Source: an uncultured Clostridia bacterium (GTDB lineage: Bacteria > Bacillota > Clostridia > Christensenellales > Borkfalkiaceae). From it: DNA of 64,000 nt. Location of the stretch: positions 1 through 64,000 of the forward strand of contig CAJGDO010000004.1 in assembly GCA_904502225.1 (NCBI GenBank), given 5' to 3'. Made by a program: the position numbers and the translations under genes. Each line of letters begins with the position of its first letter. Position 1 is the first letter of the stretch. Below, piece by piece: positions 41,171-50,570 of this stretch. Under the pieces are notes generated by a model. The model had not been told where the DNA came from. It made no database searches and saw only the letters and a list, made by a program, of their open reading frames with translations.

Positions 41171-42385
41171 ATGAATGTTATAATAATCGGTGGTGGTGCT
41201 GCAGGCATGATGGCAGCATATTCATCGGCAAAAGAAGGAAACCAAGTTGTTTTATTAGAGAAAAATGAAAAACTTGGAAAGAAGATTTACATAACGGGAA
41301 AAGGCAGGTGTAATCTAACTTGTGCTGTAGATAAAAATGACTTTTTTTCTAACGTTGTAAACAATCCTAAATTTTTGTTCAGTTCAATAAATGCCTTATC
41401 GCCACAAGAATTGGTTTCTTTTTTTGAGCAAAAAGGTTTGAAGTTAAAAGAAGAACGTGGTAAAAGAATATTCCCAGAAAGTGATAAAGCAAGCGACGTG
41501 ACAAAAACGCTTGAAAGAACCTTAATCAATTTAGGTGTTGATATTAGGCTAAACACAAACGTTGTTGGACTGATTGTTGAAAATGAAAAAATTATAGGTG
41601 TTAAAACCGAATTAGGAACTGTTTTTGGTGAAAAAGTTATAGTTTGCACAGGTGGAATTTCTTATCCAACAACGGGTAGCACGGGTGACGGCTATAAGTT
41701 TGCTAAACAATTTGGACACGCTATTATTCAGCCAAAACCAGCATTAGTTGGCATTGAGTTAAAAGGTTCAGATTATGCACTTTTACAAGGTTTATCTTTA
41801 AAAAACGTAAAAATTAGTGTGTTTAATCAAGCAAAATTGCTTTATTCTGATTTTGGCGAAATGTTGTTTACCCACTATGGTGTGTCGGGACCTATTATTT
41901 TATCGTGTTCGTCAGTTATAAACAAGTTCAACGTTGAAAATTTTAGTTTATCAATCGACTTAAAGCCTGCCTTATCCGAACAAGTTTTAGAGCAAAGACT
42001 TATTAGAGAGTTCGCTGACAATAACGCAAAAAATATCACTACGGCAATTCGCTCGTTGATGCCAAAAAGTTTGATTGACGTGGTTATATCTAAAGCGAAT
42101 GTTTCTGCAAAGAAAAATTGCAGTCAAATTACTGTTGAAGAAAGAAATAGGTTAGTAAAAACCTTGAAAAATTTAACCTTTAACTTAAAGAAATTGCGAC
42201 CTGTAGAGGAAGCAATTATTACTTCGGGTGGTGTTGACGTTAAACAAATTAATCCAAAAACAATGGAAAGCAAACTAATAAAAGGCTTATATTTTGCAGG
42301 GGAAGTGCTTGACGTTGATGCTTTTACAGGCGGTTTTAATCTTCAAATAGCCTTTTCAACCGGTTTTGTTGCTGGGAAAAATTAG
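41171..42385 (+). CDS. NAD(P)/FAD-dependent oxidoreductase, HI0933/BaiN family
   Basis: 404 residues. The FAD-binding N-terminus is IIIGGGAAGMMAAYSSAKEG with the downstream GKGRCNLTCAVDKNDF motif characteristic of the HI0933 family. A central inserted beta-barrel domain is followed by the C-terminal FAD contact YFAGEVLDVDAFTGGFNLQIAFSTG. Members include the BaiN bile-acid reductase, but most are of unknown substrate. In Clostridia the gene often precedes cmk, plsC and ispH, as it does here. Confidence 0.92.
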   Translation: MNVIIIGGGAAGMMAAYSSAKEGNQVVLLEKNEKLGKKIYITGKGRCNLTCAVDKNDFFSNVVNNPKFLFSSINALSPQELVSFFEQKGLKLKEERGKRIFPESDKASDVTKTLERTLINLGVDIRLNTNVVGLIVENEKIIGVKTELGTVFGEKVIVCTGGISYPTTGSTGDGYKFAKQFGHAIIQPKPALVGIELKGSDYALLQGLSLKNVKISVFNQAKLLYSDFGEMLFTHYGVSGPIILSCSSVINKFNVENFSLSIDLKPALSEQVLEQRLIREFADNNAKNITTAIRSLMPKSLIDVVISKANVSAKKNCSQITVEERNRLVKTLKNLTFNLKKLRPVEEAIITSGGVDVKQINPKTMESKLIKGLYFAGEVLDVDAFTGGFNLQIAFSTGFVAGKN

Positions 42386-42443
42386 TTCAAAATAAAATTT
42401 ATTAACTATAATTAACTATATAAAATAAAAGAGGTAAAAAACA

Positions 42444-43108
42444 ATGGAAAAAATTATTAGAATTGCTCTTGATGGTCCTTCTGGTAGTGGTAAAAGTACT
42501 ATTGCAAAAAATTATCACAAAAATTAAACATTTTATATCTTGATACGGGTGCTATGTATAGAGCCACTGCAATTAAGGCGTTGTCTCTTAATATCGACAC
42601 CTTCGATGAAAAAGGCGTTAAAACTTTTATTGACGATATTAACCTTGAGATTAAATATATTGACGGAACGCAACACACCTTTTTAGATGGAAGGGACGTT
42701 TCAGAAAAAATCCGTGAGCCACACGTTTCTATGGCTGCATCAAATATTTCAAGTTTAAAATGCGTTAGACTTAAAATGGTTGATATGCAAAGAAAAATTG
42801 CAAGTCAAATGTCTTGCGTGTTAGATGGCAGAGATATTGGTTCTTACGTTTTGCCAGATGCAGATTTTAAATTTTACATTACCGCTAGCGTTGACGTTAG
42901 GGCAGATAGGCGTTATAAAGAGTTGACGCTAAAAGGTCATACTGTAAACTTTGAAGAATTAAAAAAAGAAATAGAACAAAGAGATTATAATGATAAAAAC
43001 AGGGACTTTTCACCACTTAAAAAGGCTGATGATGCAATAGAAATTGACACGTCGTTTATGTCTATTGAGCAAGTTTCAAATAAAGTTTTATCATATATTG
43101 AAGGATAG
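42444..43108 (+). pseudogene. cmk: Cytidylate kinase, frameshifted in this sequence
   Basis: Cmk phosphorylates CMP and dCMP. Reading from ATG 42444 (SD GAGG upstream) gives MEKIIRIALDGPSGSGKSTIAK, a correct N-terminus with the P-loop, then stops at TAA 42525. The rest continues in the -1 frame (LNILYLDTGAMYRATA, RDIGSYVLPDADFKFYITA, REIEQRD-like region) to 43108. One missing A in the A6 run at 42506-42511 explains it. The run forms the heptamer A-AAA-AAT, which could allow -1 slippage and restore full length. A sequencing or assembly error is most likely because the gene is otherwise intact and usually essential. Confidence 0.85.
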
Positions 43109-43111
43109 AAG

Positions 43112-43726
43112 ATGAATTTTTTTCAAAAAATACCTATTTTTTTCTTTTCGCTATTATATCCTATGAAGGTTTATGGAAAAGAAAATATACCACAGGGTGG
43201 TTCAGTCTTTGTATGTAATCATTTTAGGGCTATTGATTGCGGATTTATTGCAAGAATTTGTGATAAGGATATAAAATATTTAGCCAAAAAAGAAATTTTT
43301 AAGACAAAATTGATTACTAAAATCGTTAGGTCTTATGGTGGCATACCAATTGATAGAGAAAACCCTGATATGAAATCGCTTTTAGAAGCAATTAAAGAGA
43401 TTAAAAAGGGCAACAAACTCTGTATATTCCCAGAAGGGCGAAGGAATGTTTCAGGCACAAATGATTTGCAAGAAATAAAAGGTGGTTCTATTATCTTTTC
43501 AATCAAGGCAAAATGCCCGATTGTACCTATAATGATGCTTAAAAAAGCAAAGATTTTTAGAAAAACGCATATTATTATTGGTAAACCATTTGAACTTTCC
43601 GATTATTATGGAAAAAAACTTACTGAAGAAGATATGAAAGACTTGGCAGAAATCGTTAGGTCAAAAATGATTGAACAACAAGAAATACTTAAGCAATCTT
43701 TAACAAAGGGAAAGAAAAACAAATGA
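43112..43726 (+). CDS. plsC: 1-acyl-sn-glycerol-3-phosphate acyltransferase (PlsC family)
   Basis: 204 residues. The acyltransferase motif I is NHFRAIDCG (H-x4-D) and motif III is FPEGRR. The intervening YGGIPIDRENPDM matches motif II. An N-terminal hydrophobic stretch (IPIFFFSLLYPM) attaches it to the membrane. It makes phosphatidic acid. It is 3 nt after cmk and overlaps ispH by 4 bp, the common clostridial cmk-plsC-ispH order. Confidence 0.92.
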   Translation: MNFFQKIPIFFFSLLYPMKVYGKENIPQGGSVFVCNHFRAIDCGFIARICDKDIKYLAKKEIFKTKLITKIVRSYGGIPIDRENPDMKSLLEAIKEIKKGNKLCIFPEGRRNVSGTNDLQEIKGGSIIFSIKAKCPIVPIMMLKKAKIFRKTHIIIGKPFELSDYYGKKLTEEDMKDLAEIVRSKMIEQQEILKQSLTKGKKNK

Positions 43727-45855
43727 TAATTCTTAAAGGCGAAAATTGTGGTTTTTGTTTTGGGGTTGATAGGGCTGTTAAATGTGCCGAGCAACTTAAT
43801 GGTGAAAACTGTTTTATATTAGGCGACATAATACACAATGAAACCGTTATAAAAAAGATTAAAGATTTAGGTGTTAAGTTTATTGAAAGTTTGTCTGATG
43901 CGGAATTTAAAGGCGGTGAAACGCTTTTGATTAGAAGCCACGGGGAAGCGAAAAGCGTTTTTGATAAATCGAAAAGTTTGGGACTTAAGATAATTGACTG
44001 CACTTGTCCTTTTGTTAAAAAAATTCAAAATATTGTTAAAAAGCATTATGAATTAGGTTATAAAATTGCAATAATTGGGGACGCAACACATCCAGAAGTT
44101 ATAGGGATTAACGGTTGGTGTAATAATTCTGCATTAATTACTGAAAACAGACAAGATTTGCTTAACGAAAAAGCCGATAAATTGTGCATTGTGGTACAAA
44201 CAACCTATTCGGAAGAAAAATTTAATAAAATTATTAAAAATTTTAACAGTACTAATGTAAAAACAGTTGATATTTTCAACACAATTTGTTATACTACAAC
44301 CAAGCGACAAAAAGAGGCGGAATTATTGTCCAAAGAGTGCCAAGCAGTTTTGGTAATCGGCGGTGCAAGAAGCAATAATACTGATAAACTTTATGACATT
44401 TGCCTAAAAAATTGTAATGAAGTTTATAGAATAGTTAATCCAGCCGATTTTGATTATTCGAAAATAAAAAGTTATAATAAAATAGGAATTGTTTTAGGTG
44501 CATCGACGCCAAGAGAACAATTTCAGGAGGTTATCTCGCATATGGAGAAGAACATTACAGCAGAAGAAACTATCACTACCCAAACGGTTGTAAGTGAGGT
44601 TGCACAAGAAGTTAAGGCTACAAAGTCTGAAATGGAAAAGGCTTTTGATAGCATTAGACCAGGCAAAGACTTAAAAGTTGGACAAATTGTTTCAGCAATT
44701 ATCACGTCAGCAAAAGACGAAGGTCTTACGTTATCTATTAAAGATGCAAAAAGAGACGACTTGTCTTTACCAAAGGACCAACTTTTAAATGAATATGATA
44801 AGAACGCTTATCAAGAAAAAGTAGGACAAAAGATTCGTGTTATGGTAATTGCTAAAAATCCTATCGTTTTCTCTGAAAAAGCGATGGAAAAAGTTTTGAA
44901 AGAAGAAGCTGAAATTGAAGAAATCAAAAACGGCAAAATTTTCGAAGCAACTATCACCGAAACAAATAAGGGTGGTTTGATTGGTAAATATGGTTCATAC
45001 CAAGTTTTCGTTCCATCTTCACAAATTAAACTTGGCTTTGTTAAAGATTTTGAAAAATACGTTGGTAAAACTTTAAGACTTAAAGCAGAAAAGGTTGAAT
45101 CAAGGGGTGCTCGCAGACAAATCGTTGGTTCACAAAAAGTTATTTTAGAAGCTGAAAAGGCTGAACGTGATGCTATTAAGGCTCAAAAGGAAGCAGAATT
45201 TTTCGGTAGTATTCAAGAAGGTGACGTTGTTTTAGGCACACCTGTTAGATTTGCTGCTTTCGGTGCATTCATTGACGTTAACGGTTTTGATTGTTTAGCA
45301 CACATTTCTGACCTTTCTTGGACAGGTTGCAAAGATTGTGCTGAAGTTTTAGAACTTGGCAAAAATTATGAATTCATTATCTTGAAAATTGACCAAGAAA
45401 ACAAGAGAGTTTCAATTGGTTATAAGCAATTACAACCTAAACCATGGGATTTGGTTGCTGAAAAATACCAAGTTGGCGATGTTGTTAAAGGCAACGTTGT
45501 AAGATTAGTAAACTTTGGTGCTTTCGTTGAAATTGAAAAAGGTGTTGACGGTTTAGTTCACGTTTCACAAATTTCAAATCAATGGCTAGAAAACCCAGTT
45601 GCTGCTTTACAAGTTGGTCAAGAAGTTGAAGCAAAGATTATCGACATCAACATTGAAAAAGAAAAAATGACACTTTCTATTAAAGCATTGCTTCCTGAAA
45701 TTGAAAAACCTGCTGATGAAGAAGAAAAACCTTCTAAATCTAAAAAACGTAAGGAAAAGGAAGTTGCTAGCGAGGAAGAAGAACTCCGTGAGTGGAAAGA
45801 TGATGCTGATGCTGGCGTTTCAATCGCTGAAATGATTGCTAATAGCGAAAACTAA
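43723..45855 (+). CDS. ispH: IspH (HMBPP reductase) fused to ribosomal protein S1 domains
   Basis: 710 residues. Residues 1-280 are IspH, the last enzyme of the MEP isoprenoid pathway. Its [4Fe-4S] Cys are Cys12 in GENCGFCFGV, one in DCTCPFVKKI and one in NTICYTTTKRQ. After a linker, four S1 RNA-binding repeats follow (GQIVSAIITSAKDEGLTLSI, GKIFEATITETNKGGLIGKY, GDVVLGTPVRFAAFGAFIDV, GDVVKGNVVRLVNFGAFVEI), with an acidic/basic tail. This fusion is known in many Clostridia and Negativicutes, where it supplies the S1 function. A terminator follows at 45875. Confidence 0.96.
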   Translation: MIILKGENCGFCFGVDRAVKCAEQLNGENCFILGDIIHNETVIKKIKDLGVKFIESLSDAEFKGGETLLIRSHGEAKSVFDKSKSLGLKIIDCTCPFVKKIQNIVKKHYELGYKIAIIGDATHPEVIGINGWCNNSALITENRQDLLNEKADKLCIVVQTTYSEEKFNKIIKNFNSTNVKTVDIFNTICYTTTKRQKEAELLSKECQAVLVIGGARSNNTDKLYDICLKNCNEVYRIVNPADFDYSKIKSYNKIGIVLGASTPREQFQEVISHMEKNITAEETITTQTVVSEVAQEVKATKSEMEKAFDSIRPGKDLKVGQIVSAIITSAKDEGLTLSIKDAKRDDLSLPKDQLLNEYDKNAYQEKVGQKIRVMVIAKNPIVFSEKAMEKVLKEEAEIEEIKNGKIFEATITETNKGGLIGKYGSYQVFVPSSQIKLGFVKDFEKYVGKTLRLKAEKVESRGARRQIVGSQKVILEAEKAERDAIKAQKEAEFFGSIQEGDVVLGTPVRFAAFGAFIDVNGFDCLAHISDLSWTGCKDCAEVLELGKNYEFIILKIDQENKRVSIGYKQLQPKPWDLVAEKYQVGDVVKGNVVRLVNFGAFVEIEKGVDGLVHVSQISNQWLENPVAALQVGQEVEAKIIDINIEKEKMTLSIKALLPEIEKPADEEEKPSKSKKRKEKEVASEEEELREWKDDADAGVSIAEMIANSEN

Positions 45856-45874
45856 TTCATTAAAAATTGATTAA

Positions 45875-45907
45875 AAGAGTAGATAGAAATATCTGCTCTT
45901 TTTTTTG
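45875..45907 (+). terminator. Terminator after ispH-rpsA
   Basis: Stem AAGAGTAGAT / ATCTGCTCTT (one G-U pair) with a 6-nt loop, followed by T6. Confidence 0.9.
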
Positions 45908-45942
45908 TTCTATTTTAATTTTTAATACATAAATATAAATAA

Positions 45943-46812
45943 ATGGATTTATCTTTTTTGCCTATTAAATACACTAATGCTATTAAAAACATAGATATTA
46001 ACTACTTATATGAAATTAGATTAAGGACAGGCTATGCTGTTAAGGTAAACTATAATAATAAAAACGCATATTTGTCGTTTTATGGCTTAACACAAAACTG
46101 CAAGGACGCTATAATTTGTTCAAGCTTTGATATAAGCGAGATTATAAAAAACGTGACTGAACACTCGCTTTATGCTTTTAACGATAGGATAAAAGAAGGG
46201 TTTATTACTACAAAACACGGTGTTAGAATAGGTATAGCAGGCGAGTGTGTCTTTTGTGAAAACAAAATTCAAACGATTAAAAACTTTTCATCATTAAACA
46301 TAAGAATTCCGCATCAAATAAATGGTTGTTCTAGTGGTGTTATTAAAGAAATTATTAATCAAGGAAAAGTTAATAATACGCTAATAATTTCGCCACCGTT
46401 TTTGGGCAAGACAACCTTATTAAAAGATATAGCAACAGAACTTAATAAAGTTGTGAACTTGCCTATTTTAATTATTGATGAGCGTGGCGAATTTAACAAT
46501 ATTGAAGGCGAAAACATTGATAAAATAACATATTCTAATAAAAATTATGCGTTTAATTATGGTTTAAGGAGCCTTTCGCCCAGCGTTGTTATAACTGATG
46601 AACTTTCAAATAGTGAAGATTGGCTTTGTGTAAAAAATGCCGTAAACAGTGGCATAAAAATTATTGCAAGTTGCCACAGTGATTGTTTGGAAAATCTGGC
46701 TAGCAAAAACTGTTTTATAAAAAACTTGTTTGATAGATATATAGTTTTATCAAACAATGGCGAGTTTGGAAAAGTTGAAAAAGTATTTAATAAGGAACTA
46801 AACGAGGTATGA
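45943..46812 (+). CDS. spoIIIAA: Stage III sporulation protein AA (ATPase)
   Basis: 289 residues. A secretion-type ATPase that powers or assembles the SpoIIIA-SpoIIQ channel between mother cell and forespore. Conserved blocks are RLRTGYAVKVNY, GFITTKHGVRIGIAGECV, the Walker A SPPFLGKTTLLKD (150-162) and LIIDERGEF (Walker B). The first Walker A glycine is Ser150, which differs from the usual GPPxxGKTT. No SD is visible before the ATG. Only 35 nt separate it from the preceding terminator, so the operon promoter must sit in that short gap or overlap the terminator. A mother-cell sigma-E promoter is expected from the family. Confidence 0.92.
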   Translation: MDLSFLPIKYTNAIKNIDINYLYEIRLRTGYAVKVNYNNKNAYLSFYGLTQNCKDAIICSSFDISEIIKNVTEHSLYAFNDRIKEGFITTKHGVRIGIAGECVFCENKIQTIKNFSSLNIRIPHQINGCSSGVIKEIINQGKVNNTLIISPPFLGKTTLLKDIATELNKVVNLPILIIDERGEFNNIEGENIDKITYSNKNYAFNYGLRSLSPSVVITDELSNSEDWLCVKNAVNSGIKIIASCHSDCLENLASKNCFIKNLFDRYIVLSNNGEFGKVEKVFNKELNEV

Positions 46813-47273
46813 GGCTTTTTTTGGGTGTAGTTTTATTAATTATTTGCACTTTTATAGGCTACATAAAATCTAACAAATATTATTTTAGAAGATTGTTTTA
46901 TGATGATTTTTTGCAGTTTAATAGTAGGCTGAAAAATGAAGTTGCTTTTAAGCAAAGCACAATAAAAAATTTGCTTGAAAATGAAAAAAGTGAAACCGAT
47001 TTTATTAAAGTTCTTAAAACAAATATAATTTTTAATCAAGACTTACCCTTTAATATTAATTACTTAAATGAAACGGAATTAAAACAGTATAAAGATTATG
47101 TTTTAGACATTGGGACGGGGGACAAGGTTTTACAAATGGAATTTTTACAACGTGTTGATGAAGAGGTGAGCAAAAAGCAAAAACAATGCCGAGAAGATGA
47201 AGAAAAATATAAAAAATTATATGTTAAACTTGGCTTTTTTATAGGGTTAATATTGCTAATTTTAGTTTTGTAA
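46809..47273 (+). CDS. spoIIIAB: Stage III sporulation protein AB
   Basis: 154 residues. An N-terminal membrane helix (3-20) and a C-terminal one (about 135-153) flank a helical domain with the family pattern SNKYYFRRLFYDDFLQFNSRLKNEV. SpoIIIAB resembles type II secretion GspF-like proteins. Overlaps spoIIIAA by 4 bp. Confidence 0.85.
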   Translation: MRLFLGVVLLIICTFIGYIKSNKYYFRRLFYDDFLQFNSRLKNEVAFKQSTIKNLLENEKSETDFIKVLKTNIIFNQDLPFNINYLNETELKQYKDYVLDIGTGDKVLQMEFLQRVDEEVSKKQKQCREDEEKYKKLYVKLGFFIGLILLILVL

Positions 47274-47282
47274 GGTAAAAGT

Positions 47283-47480
47283 ATGGAAATAAATATAATT
47301 TTTAAAATTGCAGCTATTGGAATTGCAATCACGGTTATAACGCAAATTTTGAAAAAAAGCGATAGAGATGATATAGCAACGCTTGTTGCACTTGCTGGGC
47401 TTATTATAGTTTTAACCTTGGTTATTAACATGATAAGTGAACTTTTTGAAAATATTAAAAACATTTTTTATCTATATTGA
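47283..47480 (+). CDS. spoIIIAC: Stage III sporulation protein AC
   Basis: 65 residues, two membrane helices. The family pattern is visible in IFKIAAIGIAITVITQILKKSDRDDIATLVALAGLIIVL. SpoIIIAC and SpoIIIAD are related small membrane proteins of the channel base. It overlaps spoIIIAD by 4 bp. Confidence 0.92.
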   Translation: MEINIIFKIAAIGIAITVITQILKKSDRDDIATLVALAGLIIVLTLVINMISELFENIKNIFYLY

Positions 47481-47860
47481 TGTTAAAAATAATTTCTATT
47501 GCTATTATTTGTGCAATTATAATTTTATATTTAAGAAATATAAACGCTGAACTTGCTTTACTTGCGAGTATAGGTGCGGGAATAATAATAATTTTTTATG
47601 CAACCGAATATTTGTACACAACATTTTCTTTTATAAATAAAATAATTAATTTAAGTGGAATTGATAAAGAGTATTATACAATAATTTTTAAGATTACTGC
47701 AATCGGATATATAGTTGAGTTTGCATCAAGCACGGTTAATGATTTTGGATTAAAAAGTTTATCAGATAAAATTACTTTTGCTGGGAAATTAATAATTTTA
47801 ACAACTTCGTTGCCAATATTTTATGCAATTTTCAATCTAATAACAGGTTTATTATTATGA
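47477..47860 (+). CDS. spoIIIAD: Stage III sporulation protein AD
   Basis: 127 residues with about four membrane helices. The YTIIFKITAIGYIVEFASSTVNDFGLKSLSDKITFAGKLIIL region repeats the SpoIIIAC pattern. Overlaps both neighbours by 4 bp, indicating coupled translation. Confidence 0.9.
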   Translation: MMLKIISIAIICAIIILYLRNINAELALLASIGAGIIIIFYATEYLYTTFSFINKIINLSGIDKEYYTIIFKITAIGYIVEFASSTVNDFGLKSLSDKITFAGKLIILTTSLPIFYAIFNLITGLLL

Positions 47861-49011
47861 AAAAAATTTTAATAATAACTATTATAATTTGTATTTTCGC
47901 TAATTGTTGGTGCGATTTTACAGTTTCATATGCCGATGAACTATCAGACAATATAAACGAGCAGTTAGAAAATATAGACTTTTCACAATTTGAGCAGTAT
48001 TTTAATTCGTTAAAAAACTTGCCAAATGATAAAAGTTTTTTTACATACATAAAAGGTATGTTAAATGGAGAATTTGATTTAGATTTTAATAGCGTTTTAA
48101 CTTACGTGTTAAATAGTTTGTTTTTATCTTTTAAAGGCTTTCTACCGGTTTTTTTAGCAATAATTGCAATTGCACTTTTATGTGGTGTTTTAGAAAAGTT
48201 AAAGAGTTCTTTTTTAGATGAAAGCATAAGTGAGGTAGTTTCTTTTGTCTGTTTATTAAGTATTATTTTACTGCTATCAGGGCAAATATTTTCATTTTAC
48301 GAAACAACCGAAAACATTATAAAAAATATAGCGAATTTAACTGAAATTATGTCACCCATAATATTAACTTTAATGGTTGCATCAGGCGGGAACGTGTCGG
48401 CAAGCATATATAAGCCAGCCGTTGCTTTTTTATCAAATGGAATTATCAGCATATTCTTATATTTGATAATGCCGTTAATTGCCTTAACCATAATTTTTAA
48501 TATAATTTCTAATTTTTCATCATCTATAAAACTTGAAAAATTTAGTGCTGTTGCAACAAGTTTAATTAAGTGGATAATTGGCTTTGTTATAACGATTTTT
48601 ACAGTTTTTTTATCAATACAAGGAATAACAAGTGCTACGTTTGATGGTATTTCAATTAAAGCGACAAAGTATGCGATTTCAAATTCCGTGCCAATTGTCG
48701 GCGGGCTTATTAGAGATGGTTTTGATTTAATAATTGCTGGAAGCGTGTTAATAAAAAACGTTGTGGGTATTACTGGCGTTTTTGCATTATTTTATACCTT
48801 AATTTCGCCACTAATAACAATTTTTATTTTTTCGTTAATGCTAAAACTTGTTTGTGCCCTTGTACAACCTTTAACTGATAGCAAAATAACAAATTTTTGT
48901 GAAACAACTTCAAAAGCTTTGTCGTATTTATCGGTTGTGTTAATTTCGGTTGGGTTTATGTTGTTTATCACCATTTTGCTTACCATAATTTCGGCAAACG
49001 CATTTATATAA
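47857..49011 (+). CDS. spoIIIAE: Stage III sporulation protein AE
   Basis: 384 residues. A signal sequence (1-22, ending near SYA) and a short extracytoplasmic region are followed by about seven membrane helices. Blocks such as VSFVCLLSIILLLSGQIFS and VPIVGGLIRDGFDLIIAGSVLIKNVVGITG are typical of this polytopic channel component. Normal length and position. Confidence 0.93.
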   Translation: MKKILIITIIICIFANCWCDFTVSYADELSDNINEQLENIDFSQFEQYFNSLKNLPNDKSFFTYIKGMLNGEFDLDFNSVLTYVLNSLFLSFKGFLPVFLAIIAIALLCGVLEKLKSSFLDESISEVVSFVCLLSIILLLSGQIFSFYETTENIIKNIANLTEIMSPIILTLMVASGGNVSASIYKPAVAFLSNGIISIFLYLIMPLIALTIIFNIISNFSSSIKLEKFSAVATSLIKWIIGFVITIFTVFLSIQGITSATFDGISIKATKYAISNSVPIVGGLIRDGFDLIIAGSVLIKNVVGITGVFALFYTLISPLITIFIFSLMLKLVCALVQPLTDSKITNFCETTSKALSYLSVVLISVGFMLFITILLTIISANAFI

Positions 49012-49015
49012 GAAA

Positions 49016-49498
49016 ATGAAAACGTGGATTATAAGTATTAGTTCAATAACAATTTTAACATCAATTTTTTCAATAATAATACCAAACAGCAAGATAGGAA
49101 AGTTTATAAAAAGCATATTTTCCGTGCTTGTAATTTTTGTGGTTATAAGCCCATTATCTGCGATCAAAAATCAAGACGTTTCATTTGAAGAAATTATAAA
49201 TTCATCAGAAATTGTGGTTCAAAACGATTATCTGGACTATATTGCAAGTAAAAAATCGAGTGAATTACAAAATGGCAGTATAAAAATTCTAAAAAATATG
49301 GGGGTAGAAAACGTTTTTGTCAATATTTGTTATAAATATAGCAAATCCAACAATTTTGTTATAGAAAGTGCTGAAATCAATTTGAAAAATGCAGTTATTA
49401 TTTCGGACAAGACGCATATAGATATTAAAGAAGAAATAAAAAATCAGATTTCAAACTATTTGCAAATTGATAAAAATTGTGTATATGTAAATGAATAG
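49016..49498 (+). CDS. spoIIIAF: Stage III sporulation protein AF
   Basis: 160 residues. Two N-terminal membrane helices (about 4-21 and 29-48, separated by IIPNSKIGKFIKSI) are followed by an extracytoplasmic domain. That domain resembles the ring-building motif fold of secretion proteins (VFVNICYKYSKSNNFVIESAEINLKN). It overlaps spoIIIAG by 8 bp. Confidence 0.85.
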   Translation: MKTWIISISSITILTSIFSIIIPNSKIGKFIKSIFSVLVIFVVISPLSAIKNQDVSFEEIINSSEIVVQNDYLDYIASKKSSELQNGSIKILKNMGVENVFVNICYKYSKSNNFVIESAEINLKNAVIISDKTHIDIKEEIKNQISNYLQIDKNCVYVNE

Positions 49499-50006
49499 TC
49501 AATTTAGTAAAAGCAGAATAAATAAAATTATTTACAAGATTAAAAACAATAAAAAAATTCAATATTTTATCTTGATTTGCCTAGTTGCAATTGCCTTAAT
49601 GGTGTTTGTCTTCGGGTTTAGTAAAGAACAAACGGAAAAATCGGTAAGCACAGATTTTGTCACAAATTACGTGGATAATCTTGAAAACAAGTTGTCAAAT
49701 GTTTTAAGTAAAGTTAATGGTGCAGGCAAAGTTTCGGTTATTATAACCGTTGAATCGGGTATGGAAACAGTGCTTGCGATGAAAACAACGACAAAAGAGA
49801 ATTTAAACGGAAAAATTGAAAGCGAAACAACGCCCATTGTGATAAATGGAAAAACAGTTGTCGTTAAAGAACTGTACCCTAAAATTGTGGGCGTGCTAAT
49901 TGTTGCAGATGGTGCAAAAAATATCAGTGTTATGACAAGGCTTCAACAAGCCACCGTTTCACTGTTAAATATAAATATAAATCAAATTGAAATTTTAGCA
50001 ACTTAA
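49491..50006 (+). CDS. spoIIIAG: Stage III sporulation protein AG
   Basis: 171 residues. One membrane helix (about 25-42), then an extracytoplasmic ring-building domain. Conserved features are ENKLSNVLSKVNGAGKVSVIITVESG and YPKIVGVLIVADGAKN. In B. subtilis SpoIIIAG forms a 30-subunit ring in the intermembrane space. Confidence 0.92.
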   Translation: MNSQFSKSRINKIIYKIKNNKKIQYFILICLVAIALMVFVFGFSKEQTEKSVSTDFVTNYVDNLENKLSNVLSKVNGAGKVSVIITVESGMETVLAMKTTTKENLNGKIESETTPIVINGKTVVVKELYPKIVGVLIVADGAKNISVMTRLQQATVSLLNININQIEILAT

Positions 50007-50023
50007 ATTATGGAGGTTTTCTA

Positions 50024-50503
50024 ATGGGTAAGAAAAGAAAAATTATTGTTTTATCGTGTATGATTGCATTGCTTGCAGTGACGGCTGTGTTCAACTTTGT
50101 TATGACTACAGGAACAACTGATATTGACCAATCGCTTACAGTAAGTTCTGCAAACTACTTTGCACAATATCGTTCTGAAAGAATTACAACTAGAAATGAA
50201 GAACTGTTGCAATTAGACGCAATTATTGCTAGTGCAGAAGATGGCAGTGAAGAAAGGGCCAATGCTTTAGCAATGAAGATTGAGTTAACCGAGTTGACTG
50301 AAAAAGAACTTTTGCTTGAAAGTTTAATTAAAGCTTATGGCTTTGAAGATGCTGTTGTTGTGATTGGTTTAGAGTCAAATAATGTAAACGTTATTGCAAA
50401 ATCAGAGTCGCTTTCTGCTGACGATGCAATTTTAATTTACTCAATTGTGTCAGAAGAAGCAAATGTTTCACCAGAAAATGTAAAAATTATACCGATTTCA
50501 TAA
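50024..50503 (+). CDS. spoIIIAH: Stage III sporulation protein AH
   Basis: 159 residues. An N-terminal membrane helix (about 6-24) is followed by a helical stretch (YFAQYRSERITTRNEELLQLDAIIA) and a C-terminal ring-building domain with VVIGLESNNVNVIAKSESLS. SpoIIIAH docks to forespore SpoIIQ in Bacillus; no spoIIQ is in the window. Its SD is TGGAGG. Last gene of the operon. Confidence 0.92.
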   Translation: MGKKRKIIVLSCMIALLAVTAVFNFVMTTGTTDIDQSLTVSSANYFAQYRSERITTRNEELLQLDAIIASAEDGSEERANALAMKIELTELTEKELLLESLIKAYGFEDAVVVIGLESNNVNVIAKSESLSADDAILIYSIVSEEANVSPENVKIIPIS

Positions 50504-50570
50504 AAAACACTATGCAAATTAAATATTTTGTGGTACAATAAATATGTAAAATATTTATTAGAGGGTAATT

